A DNA stretch of 64,000 nt from Solidesulfovibrio carbinolicus. GTDB taxonomy: Bacteria; Desulfobacterota; Desulfovibrionia; Desulfovibrionales; Desulfovibrionaceae. The stretch's first letter is position 1, and each line of letters starts with the position of its first letter. The DNA is taken from the NCBI RefSeq assembly GCF_004135975.1, contig NZ_CP026538.1, forward strand, positions 1,736,001-1,800,000, written 5' to 3'. The notes beneath the pieces are model-generated. The model saw nothing but the letters and a program-made list of their open reading frames with translations, was not told the origin of the DNA and searched no databases. Positions 37,548 through 45,960 of the stretch are shown here, piece by piece. Position numbers and translations under genes: made by a program.

Positions 37548-38494
37548 TGACCGACGCCAAGTTCCCGTTGCCCCGGCCGCGCCGGCGCACGCCGGTGGAG
37601 TGGGTGACCGAAATGCTGTGCGAGGAAGCCTCCTACGAGAAGGTGTACCATCGCCCGCTCCACGACGAACCCATGCCCTCGGTGCCGGTGCTGGAAGAGG
37701 TCATGGAACGCCTGCGCGGCATCCTGTTTCCGGGCTATTTCGGCCATTCCGACGTCTCGCCGGAGAACATGCGCTTTCACATCGGCGCAAGCCTCGACGC
37801 GGTGCATCGGCTCCTGGTCGATCAGGTGCGCCGTGGGCACTGTTTTTTTTGCGAAATCGAGCACGCCGGCACTTGCCAGGACTGCCAGGAGCGGGCCGAA
37901 AAACTGGTCGGCGATTTCCTCATGCGCCTGCCCGACATCCGCGAGGCCCTGGCTGAGGACGCCCAGGCCGCCTTTGAGGGCGACCCGGCCTCACGTTCGC
38001 CCGGCGAAACCATCTTCTGCTATCCGAGCCTGACGGCGCTCACGCATCACCGGGTGGCCCACGAGCTGCACAAACTTGGCGTGGACCTCATCCCGCGCAT
38101 CATCTCCGAAATGGCCCATTCCCGCACCGGCATCGACATCCATCCCGGGGCCACCATCGGCCGGCGGTTTTTCATCGACCACGGCACCGGCACGGTCATC
38201 GGCGAGACCTGCATCATCGGCGACAACGTGCGGCTCTATCAGGGCGTGACCCTGGGGGCCAAGAGCTTCCCCAAGGACGAGGAGGGGATGCTGGTCAAGG
38301 GCATCGCCCGCCATCCCATCGTGGAAGACGACGTGGTGGTGTATTCCGGGGCCACGGTGCTGGGGCGCATCACCATCGGCAAGGGCGCGGTCGTTGGCGG
38401 CAACGTGTGGGTCGTTGACGACGTGCCGGCCGGGGCGCGCATCGCCCAGCAAGGCTCGGGCGGGGTGATCATCCGCGACGGCGCGGGGATTTAG
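37547..38494 (+). CDS. cysE: Serine O-acetyltransferase with Cys-rich insertion
   Basis: 315 residues. C-terminal left-handed beta-helix with hexapeptide repeats and the catalytic region GIDIHPGATIGRRFFIDHGTGTVIGET. The long N-terminal domain resembles EpsC-type enzymes of anaerobes and carries a CxxC-N7-CxxC cluster (C99, C102, C110, C113), which could hold zinc or an Fe-S centre. Coupled to cysK, so both steps from serine to cysteine are one transcription unit. Confidence 0.95.
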   Translation: MTDAKFPLPRPRRRTPVEWVTEMLCEEASYEKVYHRPLHDEPMPSVPVLEEVMERLRGILFPGYFGHSDVSPENMRFHIGASLDAVHRLLVDQVRRGHCFFCEIEHAGTCQDCQERAEKLVGDFLMRLPDIREALAEDAQAAFEGDPASRSPGETIFCYPSLTALTHHRVAHELHKLGVDLIPRIISEMAHSRTGIDIHPGATIGRRFFIDHGTGTVIGETCIIGDNVRLYQGVTLGAKSFPKDEEGMLVKGIARHPIVEDDVVVYSGATVLGRITIGKGAVVGGNVWVVDDVPAGARIAQQGSGGVIIRDGAGI

Positions 38495-38497
38495 CTT

Positions 38498-38592
38498 CGC
38501 GTCTCTTGAAAAATACGAGAGTATTTTTCAAGAGAAATTCATAATTTCAGTCTGTTGCCTGCGAAAAGCCATAGGCGTTTTCCGTGGACGCG
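38498..38592 (+). repeat. Structured dispersed element, copy 1
   Basis: Outer stem CGCGTC / GACGCG (38498-38503 with 38587-38592), first hairpin TCTTGAAAAATAC / GTATTTTTCAAGA, second hairpin GCCT...AGGC. Begins 4 bases after the cysE stop. Cleanest of the three copies. Confidence 0.65.
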
Positions 38593-38613
38593 ACAGCACT
38601 TCGCCTCTATAAT
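38585..38613 (+). promoter_or_regulatory. Candidate sigma-70 promoter of the small lipoprotein gene
   Basis: TGGACG, 17 bases, then a perfect TATAAT at 38608-38613, about 90 bases before the start codon. The -35 box is formed by the right edge of the structured element. Confidence 0.5.
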
Positions 38614-38703
38614 GGGTGCAGCAAACTCAGAAACGAACCTGATTGGGCCGGCGAAACGCGACAATCGCGCGTACACGCCGGGAACGCGGGTTCCCGGGGA
38701 GGG

Positions 38704-38940
38704 ATGATGCGATTGTTGCTTATGGCGCTGGCCTTGTGCATGCTGGCCGGCTGCGCCGAGAAGTCCGGTTCCAAGTCGTTTATCGGCATCGACGCCTATC
38801 AGGAAGAAAGCCGCAGCTGGAAGCAGGGTGAGGACGGCGACATGCGGTTTGGCCGCTATTCCACCCACCGCTACGCCGCCACCCAACACGGCGTGGATTA
38901 TTCGCCGACCACGAGTGCCTGGGGAAAAACATACTATTAA
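38704..38940 (+). CDS. Small lipoprotein, 78 aa
   Basis: Signal peptide MALALCMLAGC with lipobox cysteine, then a polar 60-residue mature part rich in Tyr/Ser with no known domain (ends GKTYY). GGGGAGGG lies right before two consecutive ATGs (38704, 38707); the second has better spacing. Own promoter and terminator, so likely a separately expressed envelope protein. Confidence 0.75.
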   Translation: MMRLLLMALALCMLAGCAEKSGSKSFIGIDAYQEESRSWKQGEDGDMRFGRYSTHRYAATQHGVDYSPTTSAWGKTYY

Positions 38941-38957
38941 GCCAAGTGGTTATAGTT

Positions 38958-38997
38958 CGAAAGCCCGGCCGCGACAGACGTCGCGGCCGGGCTTTCG
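38958..38997. terminator. Perfect 18-bp terminator hairpin
   Basis: CGAAAGCCCGGCCGCGAC pairs exactly with its complement at 38980-38997 around AGAC. Shared by the lipoprotein gene and the convergent molbindin gene. Confidence 0.9.
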
Positions 38998-39015
38998 CCA
39001 TTTGCAGCGGAAAAA

Positions 39016-39225
39016 CTAGTCGGCGACGACCATGACGCTGGAGGCCTTGACCATGGCGTGGACCTTGGCCCCGGCCTTAAGACCCATGTTCTCGGCGGAT
39101 TCCTTGGTGATGACCGAGACGATCTCGACGCCGGGGGCGGCTTCAATGACGACTTCGGCGTTGACCATGCCGATGGTGACCTTCTTCACGGTGCCGGGGA
39201 TGAGATTGCGGGCGCTGACTTTCAT
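39016..39225 (-). CDS. Molybdopterin-binding (Mop) protein, molbindin
   Basis: 69-residue single Mop domain that binds molybdate or tungstate oxyanion, probably for storage or homeostasis. Typical text: SARNLIPGTV, VTIGMVNAEVVIE, VSVITKESAENMGLKAGAKVHAMVKASSVMV. AGGAG precedes the ATG at 8 bases. Single-gene unit; Mo/W is needed by formate dehydrogenases of such organisms. Confidence 0.93.
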   Translation of the reverse strand: MKVSARNLIPGTVKKVTIGMVNAEVVIEAAPGVEIVSVITKESAENMGLKAGAKVHAMVKASSVMVVAD

Positions 39226-39605
39226 GATGGTACTCCTGGCCTCGGGGCCGTCTTGAGGCGGGGTCGGGAAGGCCTCGCCGTTGCGTTCCGTGAGGCAAGA
39301 GATAATACAGGATTTACTCACACGCAAATTAATTTTTTCGTGTTAGTGATGTTATTATTAACACATTAAATTACAGTATTTTACCATTAGTTGAGTCACG
39401 CTGATGAATTTTGCGAGATTCTTGATTTGAAAGATATGATTTTCGCTTAGCTCTATGATTTTAAATATTTACTGTAAAAAATTGTAAAATGCTCGCCGGA
39501 AAATGTTACGAGAAGAGCAGATGCGATGCAGGCGCGGGGATGGGACATCTCGCCTTGGCCGCCCTGTCCCTGGGCAGTGGTGGCGGACAGGCGGTTTGGG
39601 ACAGC
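39226..39605. other. AT-rich intergenic island upstream of the molbindin gene
   Basis: About 39300-39500 is strikingly AT-rich with frequent stops in all frames, unlike the rest of the window. It contains an inverted repeat GTGTTA-N13-TAACAC (39340-39364) that could be an operator for the molbindin gene. No gene seen. May be a remnant of foreign DNA or an extended regulatory region. Confidence 0.5.
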
Positions 39606-39680
39606 GGTGCAGGACCGGGCGGTGCAGGACCGGGCGGTGCAGGACCGGGCGGTGCAGGACCGGGCGGTGCAGGACCGGGC
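39606..39680. repeat. Five tandem copies of a 15-bp unit
   Basis: GGTGCAGGACCGGGC repeated five times without a mismatch. The unit is a multiple of three, so open frames run through it, but no ribosome site or family supports translation. It lies just beyond the encapsulin gene and its terminator. Confidence 0.9.
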
Positions 39681-39703
39681 GTGCGCCCCCGCTTGGGGCG
39701 CAC
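39681..39703. terminator. Terminator of the encapsulin operon
   Basis: GTGCGCCCC and GGGGCGCAC around five bases, 10 bases past the encapsulin stop codon, directly adjoining the tandem repeat. Confidence 0.7.
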
Positions 39704-39713
39704 GCCCATTGAT

Positions 39714-40520
39714 TTACTTGGCGGCGAAGTCAAGCCGCACCACCACCGTCGGGTCGAGCACCTGGAAGGTGAAGGATTCCAGGAAGAACAGGGCGACCTT
39801 TTCGGTGTCGTGGGAGGCGTAGCCGATGGCGATGTCGCCGCCGAGCGTCATCTCCAGATCGCCGCCCCGGGTGGAGAGCAGGTAAGCTTCCTCAATAAAC
39901 GGGCTGACGATGACCTGGCCGCCGAGCATGGTTTCCAGGTACTGCGACAGGGGATAGCCCCGCACATGGCCCGACAAGGCCACCCACAACTCCGGGCCGA
40001 CCACCAGGGCATAGGGGCCTTCCACCGAGGTCTTGCGCAGGGCCGTCAGCGCCTTGGAGACCTTCTCGGCGATGTCCTCGGGATTGGAGGAGACCTGCAG
40101 CCTAGTCTGGCTGGAGACTTCCGACAGGCCCTTGATGCCGGCCGGAGCAAAGCCGTGGTAGAGGGCCTCTTCCTCGAACCGGGCCAGTTTTTCGGCCGCC
40201 TCGTCCAGGGCGGCCAGATCGATGTCCTTGCCGCCCCGGGCGGCGTTGTCGATCTCGGCGATGTCCAGGGTGAAGGGCACTTTCACTTCGACCAGCGGTT
40301 TGACCTGATGCAGGCCGTAGGTGATGCCCGAGACCGACTGGGTCTTGGCGTATTCAATGCGCCCCAGGGGCACGGCGGCGTATTCCCAGCCAAGCGGCCC
40401 GGCGACGTCCACGACCCGGCGGCCCGAGAGCATGGTGGTCAGCGTCTGGCGGGCGCGGCTGTCCACGGCCTGCCAGGCGGCGGCGGTTACGGGGGCGAGA
40501 TCGCGTTTGAGAATATCCAT
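39714..40520 (-). CDS. Encapsulin shell protein (family 1)
   Basis: 268 residues with HK97-fold encapsulin/linocin-M18 features: N-terminal LKRDLAPVTAAAWQAVDSRA, GRRVVDVAGPLGWEYAAVPLG, and a C-terminal EKVALFFLESFTFQVLDP segment. Self-assembles into a protein nanocompartment. It follows its cargo gene after 15 bases. Together they form an iron-mineralising ferritin-like compartment, used against oxidative and iron stress. Confidence 0.95.
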   Translation of the reverse strand: MDILKRDLAPVTAAAWQAVDSRARQTLTTMLSGRRVVDVAGPLGWEYAAVPLGRIEYAKTQSVSGITYGLHQVKPLVEVKVPFTLDIAEIDNAARGGKDIDLAALDEAAEKLARFEEEALYHGFAPAGIKGLSEVSSQTRLQVSSNPEDIAEKVSKALTALRKTSVEGPYALVVGPELWVALSGHVRGYPLSQYLETMLGGQVIVSPFIEEAYLLSTRGGDLEMTLGGDIAIGYASHDTEKVALFFLESFTFQVLDPTVVVRLDFAAK

Positions 40521-40535
40521 GGCGTCTCCCGTGGG

Positions 40536-40904
40536 TTAGCGGTTGCCCTTGAGGCTGCCGATGCCAAGCGAGCCGGAGCCGGCCGGGCTTTGGGGGGCGT
40601 TCGCCCCGCCTTCGGCGGCGTCTTCCAGGGCGGTGATGTCGCCGGTGGTGAACAGGTAGGTGCGCATGACCGCGTCCCAGCCCGGCATGGTGCGGCGCAG
40701 CCATTCCAGGCCCATGATGGCGTGCTCCATCTCCTCGTCGCGGTTGTGGGCCATGATGGCCTTGATCTGCGGATCGGAGGCGGCGACCACCCGCTGGTGG
40801 TACCAGTTGATGGCCTCGATCTCTTCCTTGAGGCTGGTCAGCGCCCGGACGAAATCCCGGTCCAGGGGCGAGAGCTCGGCAACGGGTTCATGATACTGGT
40901 CCAT
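40536..40904 (-). CDS. Encapsulated ferritin-like cargo protein
   Basis: 122 residues. Two-helix EncFtn-type ferroxidase with the iron-ligand pattern EEIEAINWYHQR (27-38) and DEEMEH (56-61, including His61). The C-terminus, after an Ala/Gly/Pro linker, ends LGIGSLKG-NR, the encapsulin-targeting peptide that docks cargo inside the shell. AGGAGG precedes ATG 40904. Promoter presumably in the 298-base gap upstream, which shows no gene. Confidence 0.95.
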   Translation of the reverse strand: MDQYHEPVAELSPLDRDFVRALTSLKEEIEAINWYHQRVVAASDPQIKAIMAHNRDEEMEHAIMGLEWLRRTMPGWDAVMRTYLFTTGDITALEDAAEGGANAPQSPAGSGSLGIGSLKGNR

Positions 40905-41202
40905 GCTTCCTCCTTGGCGCGCCCGGCAAGGCGTGGGCGAGGGCGCGAAATTGGGGCCAGTATGCCACAGGCCGGCGGGAATGCAACGGCTCGGGCAGGA
41001 AAGTCGCGTGGCGTTCAGGCGTCGGGCGGGGCGCGCTCGTGTCTGGCGGCATGAGGCCGCCATGCGCTAAGGGCGGTCCGCTTGGGACCGGGCCGGTGCT
41101 GGGCCGGGTAGGGTGGGCAGGGGAAATGAGGCCAAAGCGGCCTGGAAGGCCGGCGCGCCGGGGAACCCGGAAGTCCCACGGTTCGCGCCGGCCGAATACG
41201 GG

Positions 41203-41835
41203 TCAGATGATGATGAGGTTTTTGATCTCGTCGCTATCCGCCTCGTCAGGCGGAAAATGCGGCGCGAGTAGGCCGGCCAGGGTGTCCAGGCAGGCGATGA
41301 GCGCCTCCTTTTGCCGGCCGGCGGCGATGCCCCCGGTCAGTGCCGCCGTGGCTGCGTCCAGGGCGGCGGCGTCCAGGCGGCCGACAAGGCCCTTGTCGGG
41401 CTGGATGAAGACCAGCCGCTCGAAGACCGAGATGTAGACCAGCACGGCGTTGCGGTGTTTGGTTTCGGTCAGGCCATGGCTGAAAAACGCGGCCTGGGCG
41501 GCCTGCTTCGTTTCGGCCAGCCGCCGGGCCTTGGACACGAACAGGCGTTTGACGTCCGGGCAACGTTTGGCCGCTTCGAAGCCGGCCAGGGCGAACACGC
41601 CGCCAAAAAGTAAGAACAGCCACAAGTTGCGCGTGCCGAAAGCCAGGCACAGCACCAGCCCGGCGCACAGCCCCACGACCACGGCGCAGGCCAGCTCGGC
41701 CTTGGGATAGTCGTCGCTGGCCTCCACCACCATGGGCACGATTTCGGCCGAGGTCCGGGCTTCGGCCCCGGCCACGGCGGCCACGATGGCTTCCCGGTCG
41801 GCCGGGGAGAAAAAGGCGTTGACATATTTGCTCAT
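41203..41835 (-). CDS. TPM-domain membrane protein
   Basis: 210 residues. An N-terminal TPM/YgcG-like domain (EAIVAAVAGAEARTSAEIVPMVVEASDDYP), two membrane helices at about 48-85, then the rest of the TPM fold (HGLTETKHRNAVLVYISVFERLVFIQPDKGL). Function uncertain; TPM proteins are tied to membrane or photosystem repair and stress. Ends the lemA-TPM-TPM operon, 9 bases after the previous gene. Confidence 0.82.
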   Translation of the reverse strand: MSKYVNAFFSPADREAIVAAVAGAEARTSAEIVPMVVEASDDYPKAELACAVVVGLCAGLVLCLAFGTRNLWLFLLFGGVFALAGFEAAKRCPDVKRLFVSKARRLAETKQAAQAAFFSHGLTETKHRNAVLVYISVFERLVFIQPDKGLVGRLDAAALDAATAALTGGIAAGRQKEALIACLDTLAGLLAPHFPPDEADSDEIKNLIII

Positions 41836-41844
41836 GACTCCCTC

Positions 41845-42705
41845 CTACCAGCTTCCCGACGAGCCGCCGCCGCCAAAGGAGCCGCCGCCGCCGGAAAATC
41901 CGCCGCCGCCGCCCGACGAGCCGCCGCCGACATAAAAGCCGCCGCCCCGGCGTCCGCTGCCGCCCCGGAACAGATACGGACCCACCAGCCCGAGCACCGC
42001 GCCGCCCAGGCACAGCAGGGCCAGCATGGCCAGGGTCAGGCCGAACAGGGCCCCGCCCAGGGGCAGGGCCAAGCCGAGCAGCCCGGCCCGGGCCGGGGCC
42101 GGCAGACCGGAAAGCAGGGCCGACAGGATCATGGCCAGGATGAAAAGCCCGAAAAACGCGTTGTCGTCGTGGCCCGAGGCGTGGCCGTCGCCGGGCGCGG
42201 CCTGGTACTCGCCGCGCGCGCCCTCGATGATGGCGGCCACGCCGGCTTCGATGCCGGCGTCGAACCGGCCGGCCTTGAAGGCCGGCACGATGGCGTGGTC
42301 GATGATGCGCCCGGTCAGCGCGTCGGTGAGCCGGCCTTCCAGGCCGTAGCCCACCTCGATGCGCACCTTGCGGTCGCCCTTGCTGACAAGGAGCAGCACG
42401 CCGTTGTCCTTGCCCTTCTGGCCGATGCCCCAGGCCTGGGCCACCTTGACGGCGTAGTCTTCCAGGGGTTCGCCCTGCAGCGACGGGATGGTCAGCACGA
42501 CAAGCTGGGTGGAATCCGTGCGCTCGAAATCGGCCAGGGCGGCGTCCAGGCGGCTCACCGCGTCCTTGGAGAGCATGCCGGCGTTGTCGTTGACCCGGCC
42601 CGTCAGGCGCGGCACGTCCAGGGCCAGGGCCTGCCCGGCGCACAGGGCAAAAGCGAGCAGTACGGCGGCCAGGGGAGCATGGTAAGGCAGGCGTAAGGAA
42701 AGCAT
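41845..42705 (-). CDS. YgcG-type TPM-domain protein with Gly-rich tail
   Basis: 286 residues. Signal peptide, TPM domain (about 35-165) beginning VNDNAGMLSKDAVSRLDAAL, three membrane helices (about 183-245) and a Gly/Ser-rich C-terminus of some 40 residues with GGG runs. Classical partner of LemA in many bacteria. Starts 19 bases after the lemA stop. Confidence 0.88.
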   Translation of the reverse strand: MLSLRLPYHAPLAAVLLAFALCAGQALALDVPRLTGRVNDNAGMLSKDAVSRLDAALADFERTDSTQLVVLTIPSLQGEPLEDYAVKVAQAWGIGQKGKDNGVLLLVSKGDRKVRIEVGYGLEGRLTDALTGRIIDHAIVPAFKAGRFDAGIEAGVAAIIEGARGEYQAAPGDGHASGHDDNAFFGLFILAMILSALLSGLPAPARAGLLGLALPLGGALFGLTLAMLALLCLGGAVLGLVGPYLFRGGSGRRGGGFYVGGGSSGGGGGFSGGGGSFGGGGSSGSW

Positions 42706-42724
42706 CCGCGATAACCTCCGTCGG

Positions 42725-43309
42725 CTAGAACTTCACCTTGGGGGCCTGCTGGGCCGCGTCGTCGGCCTTGTAGTATTCCTTGGGCGCGAGATGGAGCAGC
42801 ATGGAGTTGGTCATGGAGTTGGGGAAGGTGCGGATGGAGCTGTTGTAGATCTGCACGGCCTCGTTGTAGCGCTGGCGGGCTACGTTGATGCGGTTTTCCG
42901 TGCCTTCGAGCTGGTGCTGCAGATCGCGGAAGTTCTGGTCGGCCTTGAGCTGGGGATAGTTCTCGGCCACGGCCAGAAGGCGCGACAGGGCGGACTGCAT
43001 CTGGCCCTGGGCCTGCTGAAAAGCGGCCATTGCCTTGGGGTCGGCCAGGGTTTCGGGAGTGAGCTTGATTTGGGTGGCCTTGGCCCGGGCCTCGGTGACG
43101 GCGGTCAGGGTGTCTTTTTCGTGGCTGGCATAGCCCTTGACCGTTTCCACGAGGTTGGGAATGAGGTCCAGGCGACGCTGCAAGGTGGCTTCCACGTTGC
43201 CCCAGGCGGCTTTGACCGCCTCGTCGTTGGTCTGCATTTCGTTGTAGCCGCAGCCGGTGAGCCCGAAAAGGGCGACGACAAGGGCCAGGGCGGCAAGCAG
43301 TCGGTTCAT
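42725..43309 (-). CDS. lemA: LemA family lipoprotein
   Basis: 194 residues with lipobox LTGC, then the LemA coiled-coil helical domain (NVEATLQRRLDLIPNLVETVKGYASHE, AENYPQLKADQNFRDLQ, ENRINVARQRYNEAVQIYN). Membrane-anchored protein of unclear function. First gene of a lemA-TPM-TPM operon. Confidence 0.93.
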   Translation of the reverse strand: MNRLLAALALVVALFGLTGCGYNEMQTNDEAVKAAWGNVEATLQRRLDLIPNLVETVKGYASHEKDTLTAVTEARAKATQIKLTPETLADPKAMAAFQQAQGQMQSALSRLLAVAENYPQLKADQNFRDLQHQLEGTENRINVARQRYNEAVQIYNSSIRTFPNSMTNSMLLHLAPKEYYKADDAAQQAPKVKF

Positions 43310-43464
43310 TGGGCGCTCCTGTGGGAAAAGTCTATGGACAATAGACGGCCTATACCCCGCTCGGGCGGGGCAGGCAAGAAGTCCGAATGTTATTGGCGGC
43401 AGGCAGGAAGGCGAGGGGGCGGGCAGGCCGCGCCCGGTCCGGCCACGGAATGGGGCGGGCCGGC

Positions 43465-44130
43465 TTAGTCGGCCCGCCCCCGGCCCAGAATCCGGGCCAC
43501 GATGTCCCGGGAATTGGCTTCGGCCTGCAGGTATTCGTCCAGGGACAGGCCCGCGCCCAGAGCCACCTTCTTGCGGCGGTCCTGGCTGACGAAATCTTCC
43601 GGGGCATGGGCGTCGTTGTCGATGACGAGCTTGGCCCCGAAGCGCCGGGCCATGGCCGCCACATGGCCGTTGGTCAGGCTGTGGCCCTTGCGGGTGGTGA
43701 TTTCCAGGGCCACGCCGCGCTCGGCGGCCAGCTCCGCCTCTTCGGGCGTGATCATGCCCGGATGGGCCAGGATGTCGCAGCCGCCTTCGATGGCGGCCAG
43801 GTTGGTGCCCGTTTCCACCGGCTCGACGATGGTCTCGCCGTGGACCACCACGATCTGGGCTCCGGCCGCCCGGGCGCGCTCCACGAGCTGGGGAATCAGC
43901 GGCGGTGGCACATGGGTGATCTCCACGCCATAAAGGGCCGTCAACCCGAGAAAAGCGCCGGTTTCGGCCACGAACCGGCCGATGTTGGCCAGGATCAGGT
44001 CGAGGTTGGAATGATCGGCGTGGTCGGTGAGCGCCACGGCCTTGTAGCCGGCCTTGACGGCGCGACGCACCAGTTCGGCCGGAATGAGCACGCCGTCGGA
44101 AAACGTGGTGTGGGTGTGCAGGTCGATCAT
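43465..44130 (-). CDS. PHP-domain phosphoesterase
   Basis: 221 residues of the PHP superfamily with metal ligands in HTHTTFSDG (H5, H7), ALTDHAD, ILAHPG and DNDAHAP. Resembles histidinol-phosphate phosphatase or the family of nucleotide phosphoesterases; no his genes nearby. Starts 2 bases after the DUF151 stop, so part of the miaB-DUF151-PHP operon. Confidence 0.88.
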   Translation of the reverse strand: MIDLHTHTTFSDGVLIPAELVRRAVKAGYKAVALTDHADHSNLDLILANIGRFVAETGAFLGLTALYGVEITHVPPPLIPQLVERARAAGAQIVVVHGETIVEPVETGTNLAAIEGGCDILAHPGMITPEEAELAAERGVALEITTRKGHSLTNGHVAAMARRFGAKLVIDNDAHAPEDFVSQDRRKKVALGAGLSLDEYLQAEANSRDIVARILGRGRAD

Positions 44131-44132
44131 GG

Positions 44133-44627
44133 TCACATCTTGTACTTGGTGTCGTTTGGGTCGTACTTTTCGAGCAATTCCGTCCACTTCTCCGAGTCGT
44201 CCGAGGCGAACTCGACCACCGAGGCCTCCTTGGACTCCTTGGCCACCTGGTCGATGACAGCCTCGTTGACCAGGATCGGGGCCTTGGCTCGAAGCGCCAG
44301 GGCCACGGCGTCGGACGGGCGGCTGTCGATGCGGCGGATGCCGCCCTCCACTTCCACTTCGACGTTGGCGTAATACGTGCCTTCGGTAAGCTCGGTCAGG
44401 TTGACGCACACCACGTGGGCGTCCAGGGCATGGATCATGTTGAGCAAGAGATCGTGGGTCATGGGACGCGGCAGTTCCACGTCATTAAGCGCCAGGGAGA
44501 TGGCCATGGCTTCCATGGCCCCGATCCAGATGGGCAGGGCGTTTTTTTCGTCCAAGTCCTTGAGGATGAGCACCGGGACTTGGGACTCCTCGTCCAGGGC
44601 CAGCCCGAAGACTTTCATTTCAATCAT
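44133..44627 (-). CDS. Bifunctional nuclease family protein (DUF151)
   Basis: 164 residues: DUF151/BFN domain (VPVLILKDLDEKNALPIWIGAMEAMAI, DSRPSDAVALALR) with a C-terminal acidic extension. Family members in plants and Thermotoga have nuclease activity; bacterial role unclear. Start overlaps the last codons of miaB by 8 bases; GGAGG is well placed. Confidence 0.9.
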   Translation of the reverse strand: MIEMKVFGLALDEESQVPVLILKDLDEKNALPIWIGAMEAMAISLALNDVELPRPMTHDLLLNMIHALDAHVVCVNLTELTEGTYYANVEVEVEGGIRRIDSRPSDAVALALRAKAPILVNEAVIDQVAKESKEASVVEFASDDSEKWTELLEKYDPNDTKYKM

Positions 44628-45960
44628 GCTCGGCCTCCGCCTCCCCGACCAGGGAGTGCTTTTTGGCTTGGACGATGCGCACGGCCACGAGCCTTCCCGT
44701 GTGGTCCGTCCCTTCGGCCAGGGCCACGTTGACCACCCGTCCGCCGGGATCTCGGCCCCGCCAAGTGACGCCAAGGATTCCTTCGCGCCGGCTTTCCCCT
44801 TCGATGAGCACGACTTCCCGCCGACCCAGCCGGGCGGCCAGGGACGCGGCCAGCCGTTCGTCCAAAAGGGCCTGGAGTTCGGCCAGACGGGCCGATTTCT
44901 CCTCCGGCAGGATCTTGGGCGCAAGCTTCTCGGAAGCCGTCCCTGGCCTGTCAGAGTACATGAAGGAGAAGCCGCTATCAAATCCTACCTTGCGCACCAA
45001 TTCGAGGGTGGCCTCGAAGTCGGCCCGGGTTTCACCCGGAAAGCCAACGATGAAGTCCGAGGTCAGGGCGATGTCCGGGCAGGCCCGGCGCAGCTTGTCG
45101 ACCAGGGTGAGATACGCGGCGGTGTCGTAGCGCCGGCCCATGCGCCGCAGGATATCGTCGCAGCCGGACTGCACCGGCAGATGCAGCGCCGGGCACAGCT
45201 GGGGCAGGGCGGCGAAGCGTTCGATGACCTCGTCGCTTAGGTCCTTGGGATGCGAAGTGGTGAAGCGGATGCGCTCGATGCCGGGCACGGCGGCCACGGC
45301 GTCGAGGAGCTTGGCAAAGCTCGCGCCGTCGCCGGCATCGTCCAGGCCGTAGCTGTTGACGTTTTGGCCAAGCAGCGTCACCTCGCGCACGCCCCGGGAA
45401 GCGAGGCTTTGGCATTCGGCGATGACCGAGGGCAGGGGGCGCGATTTCTGCCGGCCGCGCACAAAGGGCACGATGCAATAGGAACAATAATTGTCGCAGC
45501 CCTGCATGATGGAGACAAAGGCCTTGGGCGGCAGCTTGTCGTCGGGCCAGGACTGGTCGCGCTCGGGGTAGGCTTCGGAAAAATCCAGCAGCGAAAGCCG
45601 CAGTTGCGGTTCCTCGGCCAACCGGGCCAGGGCGCGGGGGGCGGCGGCGATGCCGTCGGTGCCGAAAACAAGCCGCACCATGGGAAAGCGCCGCCACAGC
45701 GTCGTGCCGAGCTGCTGGGCGGTGCAGCCGCCAACGGCGATAAAGGCGTTGGGATTATGCCGGTTGCGGTCGGCGATGCGGCCGATTTCGCTGACGACTT
45801 TCTGTTCGGGCTTGTCGCGCACCGAGCAGGTGAAAAGGATGAAACACTCGGCTTCCGCTTCGGGAGCCTGGGTGAAGCCTGCCGCTATGAGGGAACGGGC
45901 AAGCCAGTCGCCGTCGCCGACGTTCATCTGGCAGCCCATGGTGGTGATGTGGAATTTCAT
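44620..45960 (-). CDS. miaB: tRNA-2-methylthio-N6-dimethylallyladenosine synthase
   Basis: 446-residue methylthiotransferase. Auxiliary cluster cysteines C10, C45, C79, radical SAM cluster C155, C159, C162 (CDNYCSYC), and the C-terminal TRAM domain are present. Adds a methylthio group next to the anticodon of tRNA. Start ATG 45960 at MKFHITTMGCQMN, the conserved beginning. Top gene of a three-gene operon. Confidence 0.95.
   Translation of the reverse strand: MKFHITTMGCQMNVGDGDWLARSLIAAGFTQAPEAEAECFILFTCSVRDKPEQKVVSEIGRIADRNRHNPNAFIAVGGCTAQQLGTTLWRRFPMVRLVFGTDGIAAAPRALARLAEEPQLRLSLLDFSEAYPERDQSWPDDKLPPKAFVSIMQGCDNYCSYCIVPFVRGRQKSRPLPSVIAECQSLASRGVREVTLLGQNVNSYGLDDAGDGASFAKLLDAVAAVPGIERIRFTTSHPKDLSDEVIERFAALPQLCPALHLPVQSGCDDILRRMGRRYDTAAYLTLVDKLRRACPDIALTSDFIVGFPGETRADFEATLELVRKVGFDSGFSFMYSDRPGTASEKLAPKILPEEKSARLAELQALLDERLAASLAARLGRREVVLIEGESRREGILGVTWRGRDPGGRVVNVALAEGTDHTGRLVAVRIVQAKKHSLVGEAEAEHD

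Noticed and set aside
39606-39680. CRISPR array
   Set aside because: Units are contiguous 15-mers without spacers; no cas genes.
39489-41054. Plus-strand frame with GAGPG repeats across the encapsulin operon
   Set aside because: The Gly/Pro repeat is just translation of the 15-bp tandem repeat; the rest is antisense to the encapsulin and ferritin genes.
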